Shown piece after piece: positions 53,947-63,521 of a stretch of DNA of 64,000 bases. This DNA is from Scolanthus callimorphus (lineage: Eukaryota; Cnidaria; Anthozoa; Actiniaria; Edwardsiidae): the NCBI GenBank assembly GCA_033964015.1, contig JAWWUD010000225.1, forward strand, positions 1-64,000, read 5' to 3'. Each line of letters begins with the position of its first letter. The first letter of the stretch is position 1. The translations under genes were made by a program, and so were the position numbers. The notes below the pieces were generated by a model that saw only the letters and a list, made by a program, of their open reading frames with translations, was not told the origin of the DNA and did not search any database.

Positions 53947-55009
53947 AAAAAGAACTCAGTTCGCGCAGCCGAAAGCACCATAGACTTTCAAAACTAAATG
54001 GTTCTATTACAGTTTACATACAGAATGTGCAGGGATAATTCTTATTCGAAAGCTTTGAGCTGAGAAAAATTTTCATTCAAACCTAAACAAACGTACACAT
54101 TGCCTTTCTTCCCATAGCGCGCGCCAAGTCGAAATTACACATTTACACAAACCAAGCCACGAATGATATTCTCAAGTATATATCCTGACGCTGTATCACA
54201 AAGCGAAGGACACAAACCAGAAGAGAAGGAGGAAAGATATCCATTAGGTGTGTTTTTTTGTTGGAAAAGATTCGCCTTGGGCTAAGTTTTAATTCAAGCG
54301 ACTTTTTAAGCGAGGGACAAAGCCGAAAAAAATATAAATCATAAACTAAAAAAATTCTTAGAACATTTACTTGACCCGTTCTTCTCTCCCCTCACTGAGA
54401 TATGATAAACATACAAACAATTCTGAAGTCAAATGGGTTTTATGTAATAGGCTTAATTACGTTTTCAATGTTCGCGGGTTCTTTGGGCCATCCCTATGGC
54501 CATTGTGATTTTTTTCCTTTCCTGTTTTTTTTTTAAGAGAAGAACACTTTAATTTCCCCTTACACTCCGTGAATTTTTCACGGGCATCAGCTAGTTGTTA
54601 AATATTAACGTATAACAGGGGGTGAATGGAGCCCTCAAATCGGCCGAACCGTTCATTTTTTTTATGAAAATCCGCCGAACTTTGCCAGTCTATTACATCT
54701 TAGAGGAGTGGGAGGTCGTTCCATAATTTTGCGCCGCTATAACTAAAGCTGCGCTTTAAGGAGTCAGGGGCGGATCTAGGATTTTTTCAGAGGAGGGGTT
54801 GCAGCACTAAGTTGGAGTGGTGTTATAATCCGTAGTGAGTTCAAAACGTTTTAATAACTGCTATTAGTTTACAGTTGACGCGGTTTCCATTGTTATTCGT
54901 AGGGAATTAACTCGGATAATGGCTCTCAACAAACTAAAAGTCGGGGAGGGATTTGAATTCTCCAGGGAAAGGTTGGGGTTGATCAATAGAATTGAATTGA
55001 ATTTCTAGG
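53947..55009. other. No gene; direct repeat partner at 54201-54325
   Basis: 54201-54325 is the second copy of the flanking direct repeat (see 49476). A block near 54770 (GGGGCGGATCTAGGATTTTT) looks like a common dispersed repeat end. No coding frame of note. Confidence 0.45.
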
Positions 55010-55132
55010 TAAATATATTGCTCATTATGGATTAATAGGTAAGTATATGGCTCAGTATGGATTAATAGGTAAATATCTAGTTATTTACCTATGAATCCAT
55101 AATAAGCCATATACTTACCTGTAAATCAATAA
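55010..55132. repeat. 35-bp repeats in both orientations
   Basis: GGATTAATAGGTAAGTATATGG-like units repeat at about 55012, 55035 and 55065 and then recur as complement (CATATACTTACCTGTAAATC). The MITE at 55133 sits directly after, and an AATAAGCCAT is found on both sides of it. Confidence 0.6.
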
Positions 55133-55284
55133 TGTGTGGTTCCAGAAAATATCCCCCCCCCCCGGAAGAGTGTTGAAAAGTGACCCCCCACCTCTCTGGA
55201 ATTCCCGAAGAAAAATACAGTATTTGTATGGAAAATATATCCTTTCCTATTATCCTTCCTATGGATAATTTCTGGAACCACACA
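55133..55284. mobile_element. 152-bp MITE with GTGTGGTTCCAGAAA ends
   Basis: Left TGTGTGGTTCCAGAAAAT and right AATTTCTGGAACCACACA are inverted repeats. The interior matches 50500-50640. Non-coding. Confidence 0.75.
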
Positions 55285-56653
55285 ATAAGCCATTTTTACC
55301 AAGACTTCAAGGGGCACTGTCACGTTTGTTTCATCGAAATATTTTAAAATAAGACAAGTGTTCTACAGAAACAACTCCGAACCTATATTCTGTTTCAAAT
55401 TAGTCTTAAAAAGAAAAAGAAACTTGTTCAGCCTGTTCGAAAATCAAACATGCCAATTAGCAATCCAATTCCATCCGCTCGATTATACACGAAAATACTC
55501 CAAATTTGTATTGATCTAGCAGCTGAAAGGTTAGGTATAAAACGTAGACCATTATTTTGTTGATTTGTAGGGAGTTTGACTGCATTTAAGCTACTTAAAA
55601 TGACCCCAAGTTAGACCAAATCCATGATAGACCATGACAGTTGCCCCTTTCACAATGACTAATTCAATTATCAACCCAAACATTTAACTAGTGAATTCAA
55701 ATCCATACACTTACCCCGAGAAAAAAAACATCCAATAATCTCAGTTTATGCATCTATGCTGACTGTCTGTCTATAACCAATATTTGCTTCTGATTATCCT
55801 TTATGCGAATCCCGTTGAACGCCACAAAACACGATTTCCGAGAACGCCTTCACTTGAACCATATTGAGAAGCGTTTGTCCAGTCTACTTGCTTGGTCTCA
55901 TTGCCCATAGAGTGTGTTTAAGACGTAAACCTGAAAATACAGATAAAATCATGCCCAAGTTAATTGCATATCTAATCGTAGAGAACAACCAACGAGCGCA
56001 AAATACCTGAAACTTGCCTTCAGTTTCTCCATCTTGAATCAGTTCCATCCGTTTTGCTAGACAGAACGTTATGCAAATTGAGCTGTAGAAGCTGTAAGCT
56101 GTCAGGGCGTGGTACAAATGAAAATAACCAGTAAGGACGTAGTTGCTTTTGTCTCTATTATTTTCGTTCTACAAAGGAGAGTTCTTTTGTCTGTAGTCTA
56201 TTATCCTCGTTCTTTGTGTTGAGGTAGGGTATTGTTGTATTATCCAACCAGAGAGGAGCTTTACGCAGCTACGTACCGACCAAAATAACAGCGCTTTAAT
56301 GAGTTGCGCTTTTACAAAAGGCCGCTTGATTGATTGGACTGGCTGTTGTACGAAAACAAAAGACGTAATTCGTGTTTGGAAACCTTTGTCAATCATAGTT
56401 GAATAAAAGTTGTCATTCATTTTCTTCAGCATCACAACTTTATTGTGCATGGTAAAAATTAATTGCAATGAGTTTCTCTGGGGAACCCACTTCTATGAAA
56501 ACAGCTAAATAACTAACAATAGTTCCTATTGGAATCCGCTATCTTTTTCAATTGTAAACTGTACTCCTTTTCAAAACTGCTAAATTCAATGAGAAGAATG
56601 CATTTCATTTGTCCCTGTTTTTCTGAAAACCTTGTCAACTGTAAACTAAGTCC
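55285..56653. other. 1.4 kb with no gene seen
   Basis: AT-rich DNA. Reverse frames at 55884-56117 and 56169-56468 (77 and 99 codons) have no recognisable motif. Confidence 0.45.
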
Positions 56654-56752
56654 GTTAATTACCTCGATTCTCGGCAATAACCCCAATACATCCCTCGGGC
56701 CTACGGCCCTTGGGATGTATTGGGGTTATTGCCTCGAATCTCGGTAATTAAC
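56654..56752. repeat. Inverted repeat, 41-bp arms
   Basis: GTTAATTACC... to ...AATACATCCC (56654-56694) pairs with 56712-56752. The inner 13 bp of the left arm (CCTCGATTCTCGG) is itself nearly the complement of the expected sequence, as if that part had flipped. Loop TCGGGCCTACGGCCCT is a small hairpin. Confidence 0.7.
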
Positions 56753-56780
56753 TCTAACATACATCGAATCTATCACTCTC

Positions 56781-56825
56781 ATAGGGGAGGGGGGGGGGGG
56801 GGTCATAGGGGAGGGGGGGGGGGGT
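56781..56825. repeat. Duplicated poly-G block
   Basis: CATAGGGGAG plus a G run occurs twice in a row. Glycine-rich frames here are artefacts. Confidence 0.75.
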
Positions 56826-57034
56826 GCAACCCATGTGGCAGAATGAGTGGACATGTCGATATGCAAATGATATGCATATCGAATTATCTCACGCTCTGTG
56901 CCCGCAAACTTCGATTCAAATGCTTAATATTATTCATGAGCTAATAAGCCAACCACAGCTCTCATTTTGTACCACGTGTAGTACCTTGAAATCCCAGGAA
57001 GATACTGCAAGTGGGACTTGAAAACCTTTCAAGG

Positions 57035-57132
57035 TCCAAGGACCTTTGAACTATGAATATTCATAGTTCAAAGGTCCTTGGATCTAGAATTTTTTTCTAG
57101 ATCCAAGGACCTTTGAACTATGAATATTCATA
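57035..57132. repeat. Overlapping perfect palindromes
   Basis: 57035-57082 is an exact 48-bp palindrome (24-bp arms, centre GAATATTC). 57052-57089 and 57095-57132 are exact 38-bp inverted arms with a T5 loop. The arms of the second thus contain the core of the first. Confidence 0.85.
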
Positions 57133-57194
57133 ATAAAAGGTCCTCACCCTCGAAAAGTTTTTCTACTAGTCAGTCTTTGCCACGTGCAAAGGCA

Positions 57195-57390
57195 GACTGT
57201 AGGAACCGCTCCGTGAGAATACATAGGTCTCCTCTCTCGGAGAAGTCGATACAAAGAAATTTTGTTAGAGCCTATATGCATGTGCGCCGCCAACCCCCAT
57301 GTGGGACAAGCTTTATGGAAACATGCTTTATATTTTCACTTCTGCGCATGACTAGTGACGCAATCCAAATTCATTATATTCATAATTTCA
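57195..57390 (+). repeat. Direct repeat, copy 1 (second at about 58811-58965)
   Basis: Shared blocks: GACCGCTCCGTGA-like start, CTCTCGGAGAAGT, and TTTTCACTTCTGCGCATGAC near the end. The two copies bracket about 1.4 kb that holds two strong foldbacks. Possible LTR- or terminal-repeat-like structure, but no coding lies between. Confidence 0.55.
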
Positions 57391-57470
57391 AAGTACTCTA
57401 ACTCGAACATTTTTCTTAGTAGTCAGTGTTTGTGCCATGCAAGACATATAGCTTCAAAACATAGGAGGAA

Positions 57471-57531
57471 GTCTTGCATAGAAATTCAAAACCGACCGCG
57501 TAGCGGGAGGTTTTGAATTTCTATGCAAGAC
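57471..57531. repeat. Inverted repeat, 23-bp arms
   Basis: GTCTTGCATAGAAATTCAAA plus ACC (57471-57493) and its exact complement at 57509-57531, with the loop GACCGCGTAGCGGGA. Confidence 0.85.
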
Positions 57532-58009
57532 CGACTCCGTAGTTTTGAACTTGTTTACATACCTACCACACCCAAATTCTATTGTTTTTATGGAAAGCTC
57601 ATTATCACTATTTTATCGCTTTCTGTGTGCCATTGTCAGAAATGGCAGAAATGGACAAAAAGTCCTAATAACGTTACCCCGAACAAAAGGTTTGTTAACA
57701 AAAGGTTAACAAAAGTGTCTTGTTCTATAGAAATTCTATCCAATAGCAGAGCAACATAACGAGTCGCCTTTTCTGGGGGTTGGCAGTGGGATATTTGAAT
57801 TTCAGATTGCTTCAATGCTTGCCGTGTAAACATGTCTGCGGAATAGTTGCGCATTTTGTAAACCAGATGGCCAGCAAAATTTGGGATGAACGTTCAACAT
57901 TGTCCATGGGATGGATAAACAAAGGTAAATACGCAATGTTTGAGATTGAAGTAAATTTTTGCTTAATTTCAGTTTCTGTAGTCAAGAAAACTGGTGTACA
58001 TGATTGAAT

Positions 58010-58159
58010 AGCCGAATTCACACTATAGAGACGAGTTTCCCGTCTGAGACGAGTTTCTCAAAAACGTTTTTTTCGCCTGATCACAGAAGAACAGGGAAGA
58101 ACATTTAAGACGAGAAACTCGTCTCAGACGGGAAACTCGTCTCTAGTGTGAATTCGGCT
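58010..58159. mobile_element. 150-bp foldback MITE at a TA site
   Basis: Left arm 58010-58059 and right arm 58112-58159 are complementary apart from a 2-bp indel. Ends GCCGAATTCACACTA, with TA on both sides, the target duplication of Tc1/mariner-type elements. Non-coding. Confidence 0.75.
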
Positions 58160-58591
58160 AATAGTATAATGTTTCTCGCTCTATTTTGTTCTAAAAGTAG
58201 CTTTGTATACATTCCTAACATGTTGCATTTTCTTCAATTCAGATTGGGCAATTTGTTTCCTGGATATTACTGCATGCCGGCGAAATATGACAAGCAATGA
58301 CGATGTTTGTGAGTTTTAATTTGACTTTTTTCTTGAAAAAGCAAAGGAAAGAAATACAATTTGTATTGAATAGAATTGAACTGAGGGATTGAACATGATC
58401 ATTGTATTGATTTATTGTTTACATTAAATTTCCTAACGATAGTCAATGGATATTGTTTTACTTTCGTGTAATTTTGAGACAGAATAGTAGTAGTGCACAA
58501 TTTAAAATTTATTTTTGGGGAGCGGGACTAATTATTTAATTCTGGTGCTAGGGTTGATTTGTGATTTGATTAATTCAGAGGAGCGTGTAGC

Positions 58592-58690
58592 TTAATGTAA
58601 GACCCGGTACAGGTTTTACATTTGCATGTAAGACCTGTATCGGGTTTTACATTTGAATGTAAGACCTGTACCGGGTCTTACATTCAGCCC
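58592..58690. repeat. Tandem palindromic repeat
   Basis: ATGTAAGACCTGTACCGGGT and its complement alternate three times. Each unit is palindromic. Confidence 0.7.
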
Positions 58691-59099
58691 CACACTCCCC
58701 TAAATTATTCAAATGCCGCTACCATCTTTTAAATAGTATAGGTTTTGCATCAGGGTTCAAAACCTGCATAAAACAATAGGATTTGGGTGTGGTAGGTTTT
58801 TAATTACGGGGACCGCTCCGTGAAAAGACAAGGTCTTCTCTCTCGGAGAAGTTGAAACAAATGATTTTGGTTCCAGACTATATACATGGCAATATGGACC
58901 TTTTCACTTCTGCGCATGACAAGTTCTAGTGGTGCAATCCAAGTTTCACAATTATATTGATAAATCCTGTTTGGATAGGGGTTTGTGATTGAAGATTATA
59001 TGTCACAGGCAATTATCTGAGTATTTCAAATAACTAAGGGAATAAAAAAAATGAATGAAGATGTTTCAATATTCGTTTCCCCTCTGTGTTGGCTGATTA

Positions 59100-59410
59100 G
59101 CTCATGCATAATATTACGAGACTGACGGAGCCTCAAACCTGACCCTATCAGATACCAAAAATCCTCGTTTTTATACCCTACCGTAGACCTACGGTCAAAA
59201 TTGTATACCCTACCGCAGACCTGAAGTTAGGCACCAGGGTGGTCCAACTGTTCGCTTTCAAAGCGGTATATTGCCTAATCATGAAAAGGTTTCAAAATAA
59301 ACCACCTTTCCACTAATTGCGGCACAAATTTGATCGAAATTTGTTTGCACTTCGGTAGCCATACTGAAATAGCTGATCGCATTATTTTTCCAAACCCGGG
59401 GGTCGGGGAC
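59100..59410. other. No gene; short repeats
   Basis: TATACCCTACCGTAGACCT occurs twice (59170-59225) and related pieces recur near 59725-59800. No coding. Confidence 0.45.
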
Positions 59411-59414
59411 CCTA

Positions 59415-59690
59415 CCATTTGAAGACCCCCCTCCCCTGGAATTTCCAGAGGCCTTCGACACCCCCTTCCCCTGGAATTTCCAAGGGGCCTAAACACCTAA
59501 ACACACTTGAAATTCTAGGTTTCCTAAACACGCCCTTTTCCACAGCTTGAACAGACCCCCCTGGAATTTCCAGGGGTTCTTGACCCCTGCCCCTAGGAAT
59601 TTCCGGGGTCTTGATAGGCCCCCTCCCCTTGGAATTTCCAGGGCTTAGATAGACCCCTACCCCCCTGGAATTTCCAGGGTCCTCGACCCC
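59415..59690. repeat. Minisatellite with CTGGAATTTCCAG core
   Basis: About seven units of 30-40 bp, for example near 59436, 59476, 59570, 59600, 59630 and 59667, each CCCCTGGAATTTCCAGGG-like. Same core as the array at 26512-26830 in opposite orientation. The Pro/Gly-rich reverse frame of 126 codons across it is an artefact. Confidence 0.75.
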
Positions 59691-59812
59691 CCCGGTGCGG
59701 AAAGAAAATGCAATCAGCCATACATACCCTATCAGCGACCAAACAAGCGAAAAACGATATCCTATCGTAGACCTCAGGAGCCCAAAAACCATACCCTATT
59801 GGACGGCGCATA

Positions 59813-59840
59813 CCCCCCCCCCCCCCCCCCCCCCCCCCCC
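59813..59840. repeat. Poly-C run
   Basis: 28 consecutive C. Length is likely unreliable in any assembly. Confidence 0.85.
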
Positions 59841-60540
59841 GTTGGTATCACATGGTTATTCGCTCCGGGCGGGCAGTAGCCGCGTTGAGCGGTATAAGGG
59901 TGCCACTGTAACGTTTTGATACTTTTGTCACTGTTCGCTTCCAGTAATGTATGCTTTTGTCAATTGTATTCTGGCTCATACTGTCATTCAGCCATTGCTG
60001 CAAATTATGTAATTAAACGATTATTTTTTTAGACTTAAATTAATTTGTTTATCTAATACTAGTATTCCCTCTATTTCTTTATTTTCCCTAATTGCCTGTG
60101 CAAGTATTTCGACTGCTTAAGCAAACAGAAGGCCAGAAATATGGCAAACCTGTCTGACACCTCTTTCTACTGCAAAGGTATTAGGCGCGTACCCATTGTT
60201 CAATGTGCAACTTGATATATTCAAGAATAGAGTACTTTGATCCAAGTTTTGATCTTCAGTGTACTGCAATATGTCTGATATCAATCGAATATTTTGCCGT
60301 ATGCACCTGCCCTGTAAGTGTCCAGTCTGCGAATTCCAGTCTACGCTTTCATAGTTGAGGAGAAGAAATAAGCCTTAAAATGAGGCATCACTTGTCAAGA
60401 TGCGACTTGTGTTTCGCGAAATTATGGCATTTTAACGAAAATTACCACGAAGGTAATCCGTAACCTTAAACAATCAAACAATAGATAGTAGTAGTATAGT
60501 ATGCACCGAATTAGCCCTTTTTGTGTTTGAATACTAATTT
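59841..60540. other. No gene seen
   Basis: AT-rich DNA with no recognisable frame or repeat. Confidence 0.45.
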
Positions 60541-60548
60541 TGTGGTGG

Positions 60549-60605
60549 AGGTCAAAGGTCACGTCAGAGCCACGTCAGGAATGTTGTGGTGGAGGTCAAA
60601 GGTCA
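60549..60605 (+). promoter_or_regulatory. Two perfect DR1 nuclear-receptor-type sites
   Basis: AGGTCAAAGGTCA occurs at 60549-60561 and again at 60593-60605, within a 44-bp direct repeat that also has CACGTCAG. The motif is the consensus of RXR/HNF4-type receptors. It lies just outside the left end of the 60.65-63.79 kb element. Function is not shown. Confidence 0.35.
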
Positions 60606-60654
60606 CGTCAGGAATGTTGAGGCGGAGGACAGGAATGTGAAAAATGTAGGGTAT

Positions 60655-61489
60655 CAGATTTCCTATAGTTATGTGGTTAACGCCCCACATTTATACGCCA
60701 CTAAGAGTATCAGGTTACCTACAGTTATGGGGATATACGCCACTGGGGGTATCAGGTTACCTGTAGTATGGGGTACCCTGCCCCCCCTTCCTTTTTTTCA
60801 AACAAGGGGTACCTCCTCCCCCTCTTTTTTTCAAGTAAGGGAGATACCCCCCTCCCCCCTACCTAGAGTTATGTGGCGCTAGGGGTATCAGGTTACCTAT
60901 AGTATGGGGTACCCTCCCCCTCCCTTCCTTTTTTTCAAACAATGGGTACCCCCTCCCCCTCTTTTTTTCAAGTAAGGGAGATACCCTCCCCCTCCCCCCT
61001 ACCTAGAGTTATGTGGCGTTTTTTTCAAGTAAGGGAGATACCCTCCCCCTACCTAGAGTTATGTGGCGCTAGGGGTTTCAGGTTACCTATAGTTATGTGG
61101 ATCTATACACTAGCACTTTCTACACCAGCAAATGGCATACTAGGGGTATCAGGTTACCTGTAGTATGGGGTACCCTCCCCCTCCCTTTTTTTCAAACAAG
61201 GGGTACCCCCTCACCCTCTTTTTTTTCAAGTAAGGGAGATACCCTCCCCCCCTTCCCCTACCTAGAGTTATGTGGCGCTAGGGGTATCAGGTTACCTATA
61301 GTTATGTGGATATACGCCACTGGGGGTATCAGGTTACCTGTAGTATGGGGGTACCCTACCCCTCCCTTTTTTTTTTTTCAAGTAAGGGAGATACCCTCCC
61401 CTTACCTAGAGGTATGTGGCGCTAGGGGTATCAGGTTACCTATAGTTATGTGGATATACGCCACTAGGGGTATCAAGTTACTTACAGGC
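60655..61489. repeat. Tandem array of the left inverted arm
   Basis: Alternating units of about 40 and 90-130 bp: GGTATCAGGTTACCTATAG.. with ATATACGCCACT, and GTACCCTCCCCCTCCCTTT.. with CAAGTAAGGGAG and CCTAGAGTTATGTGGCGC. Seven or so units. Translated frames are artefacts. Confidence 0.8.
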
Positions 61490-61710
61490 TAGGATCTCCG
61501 GATAAGTAATGACGTCATAGGCTATTTTTAGTAACACATGGTTTATTCTCTCTTTACTATCCATTACATTGACCCTTATTACATAAAATTCTATGACATA
61601 AAAATGTCCCTCCTACCACTTAAAATAGTAATAACTATAAAATAAGAGTATCTATTACATAAAATGTCCCTCTGGAAAATGTCAGTGTAGCGATACCCTG
61701 GGCTGTCAGT

Positions 61711-62174
61711 TCAATAGCGCTGGTAAAATCGTCCACCCCACTTTGACACTTCTGGCTGTTCTGGGATAGGTTGCTTCTTGAACAACTTGTTGAGTCAAAA
61801 TTTTCGCTTCTCAATGGCTGCTTCGGTAGCTTCTTTCCAGTCAAAATTATCCTTGTCCATGAAGTTCATTCGTGTCTCTATGATTTTCTTATAGTAGGGA
61901 TCTTTTCTAAACTCATGTATCCACTTCATTGTCTCGAACAGCACTTGTCTCAGTCCGTTCCTGTAGCTAGGCACAAGATCGTTAGTTGCTTTAGCCTCTG
62001 CAACTTCTTGGTTATTTCCAAGTTGCTCATAGTGCTCAACCAGCTCTTTCCAATGAGTTTGACTTCTTGCTGAAGACGTTCCCAAACATCTATTTCATTA
62101 TCCTCCTGGGAGTCATTGTCCTGAGACTCTTCGCCAGAGCTTGAGAGGCTAGCTTCGTCTTCGGACGAGGACAT
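61711..62174 (-). pseudogene. Acidic/helical protein of the element, decayed
   Basis: ATG at 62174 opens MSSSEDEASLSSSGEESQDN, a Ser/Glu/Asp-rich N-terminus, then DVWERLQQEV. A one-base shift near 62060 leads to THWKELVEHYEQLGNNQEVA and WIHEFRKDPYYKKIIETRMN. A TGA at 61795 interrupts KRKF*LNKLFKKQ; the frame ends at 61711, four bases from the left inverted arm. About 150 residues, mostly helical. Similar acidic proteins seem to be frequent in cnidarian genomes, but I cannot name the function. It runs away from the ATPase-like gene, towards the arm. Confidence 0.5.
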
Positions 62175-62335
62175 GTCTGGCGTCCTGCTCAAAGTTCCTG
62201 TCTGAATGATTAACCGTTTGCACTCCACCTTATATACAATTTTCTAAGAAGCTAGGTTACCAAGTTAGCCTAGGTTACCAGGTTAAACAACTAAACAAAA
62301 GATCGTTTTCGACATCCCATCGATCCACCATCGAC

Positions 62336-62517
62336 ATCACATCGACATCACATTGACACCACATCGTCATCACATCGACATCACATCGACATCACGTCGA
62401 CACCCCATCGACATCTCATCGACATCTCATCGACACCACATCGACACCACATCGACATCTCATCGACACCACATCGACATCACATCGACATCACATCGAC
62501 ATCTCATCGACATATCA
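62336..62517. repeat. ACATCGACATC microsatellite between divergent genes
   Basis: About fifteen 12-bp units such as CACATCGACATC and CTCATCGACATC. It fills most of the space between the two divergent genes. The His/Ser/Thr-rich frame over it is an artefact. CATCGA is half of a DNA-bending, GATC-poor repeat; any role as a bidirectional promoter is a guess. Confidence 0.85.
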
Positions 62518-62594
62518 TCTCCTTTCAAGTTCTTATATCAGTTTGAGCACTTGATAACATTAGTCAGTCTGATTCTAACCTTCATACAGTAAAG

Positions 62595-62651
62595 ATGTCA
62601 AAGCGGTATAAGAAAATATGTCCTGTTTGCAGCAAACCAGATTTATACTAA
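62595..62651 (+). pseudogene. N-terminal stub of a zinc-motif protein
   Basis: 18 codons, MSKRYKKICPVCSKPDLY then TAA. The C-P-V-C pair right after a basic start looks like the first half of a zinc knob. It ends two bases before the ATPase-like frame. The natural reading is that a deletion fused the start of one gene to the end of another. Confidence 0.4.
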
Positions 62652-62652
62652 T

Positions 62653-63321
62653 ATGTTTCCCAAAGGAAAGTACAATACCGACATTAGCCGAAATGCCCAG
62701 TATCTTGCCTTATTCCGAAGTCCTAGTGATCGGAAGCAAATAGGAATTATAGGAGAAAGAATGTTTGACAAGAATCGAGACAGATTCATGAATGCCTACT
62801 TCCAAGAAACAGAAAAGCCTTATGGGTATCTATTGGTAGACAACAAGCCAGATACCCCACCAGACAAGCAAGTGCTGACTGACGTCTTTGGATCTTGTCG
62901 AGTCTTTACCGTCAACAAAAGTCAACCAAAGATAAGCGAAATGACTCCATTCATTCCTCAAGAGCCGATAATAAAAAGTGTAAAAACAAAAGAGAGTCGT
63001 CCAGCGATTCCATTGCCCGTGTGGTCAGACGCCCCACCGTCGGTATGGCAATCAATCGGTGGCGGTAACAAACCATCCGTTACAATTCCTGAAGGGTATT
63101 ACCTCGCTGAAATGTACAAGACTTCAAGCTGTCCTACCCAACCAGGAAGGTCGGTTATTAGCGATGGATCAAAAAGCATCTGGCCTGTGAAACTGAAACA
63201 CATCACGACCGGGGTTACCAAATGCATTACTGTCTATCCTGATGACCCCACCATCAATACTTTTTTGGAGGAATCGTTTGAGTTCCTTTGGCCTGGACAG
63301 CCCAGGGTATCGCTACACTGA
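62653..63321 (+). CDS. C-terminal half of a virus-type P-loop (packaging) ATPase plus unknown tail
   Basis: 222 codons without a stop. The first 75 residues include FPKGKYNTDISRNAQYLALF, RSPSDRKQIGIIGERMF and GYLLVDNKPDTPPDK. This looks like the part after Walker B in FtsK/HerA-type packaging ATPases of Polinton/adintovirus-like elements: sensor strand, then arginine-rich helix, then a closing strand. The Walker A and B motifs are absent, so it cannot hydrolyse ATP by itself. The remaining 145 residues (IPLPVWSDAPPSVWQSIGGG, FEFLWPGQ) are not recognised. The start at 62653 is just the first ATG; the true gene began upstream. The last codons and stop (63319-63321) are inside the right inverted arm. 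Assignment is from memory of the family pattern. Confidence 0.5.
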   Translation: MFPKGKYNTDISRNAQYLALFRSPSDRKQIGIIGERMFDKNRDRFMNAYFQETEKPYGYLLVDNKPDTPPDKQVLTDVFGSCRVFTVNKSQPKISEMTPFIPQEPIIKSVKTKESRPAIPLPVWSDAPPSVWQSIGGGNKPSVTIPEGYYLAEMYKTSSCPTQPGRSVISDGSKSIWPVKLKHITTGVTKCITVYPDDPTINTFLEESFEFLWPGQPRVSLH

Positions 63322-63521
63322 CATTTTCCAGAGGGACATTTTATGTAATAGATACTCTTATTTTATAGTTATTACTTTTTTAAGTGGTAGGAGGGACATT
63401 TTTATGTCATAGAATTTTATGTAATAAGGGTCAATGTAATGGATAGTAAAGAGAGGATAAACCATGTGTTACTAAAAATAGCCTATGACGTCATTACTTA
63501 TCCGGAGATCCTAGCCTGTAA

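Noticed and set aside
56720..56944. Glycine-rich small protein
   Set aside because: Created by duplicated poly-G runs.
59412..59792. 126-codon Gly/Pro-rich reverse frame
   Set aside because: Covers the GGAATTTCC minisatellite; repeated NSRG-type peptides are a repeat artefact.
60586..61492. Long forward frames with repeated GIRLPVVWG
   Set aside because: They read the tandem array of the inverted arm; the right arm gives nothing comparable on the matching strand.
62353..62592. His/Ser/Thr-rich open frame
   Set aside because: Translation of the ACATCGACATC microsatellite.
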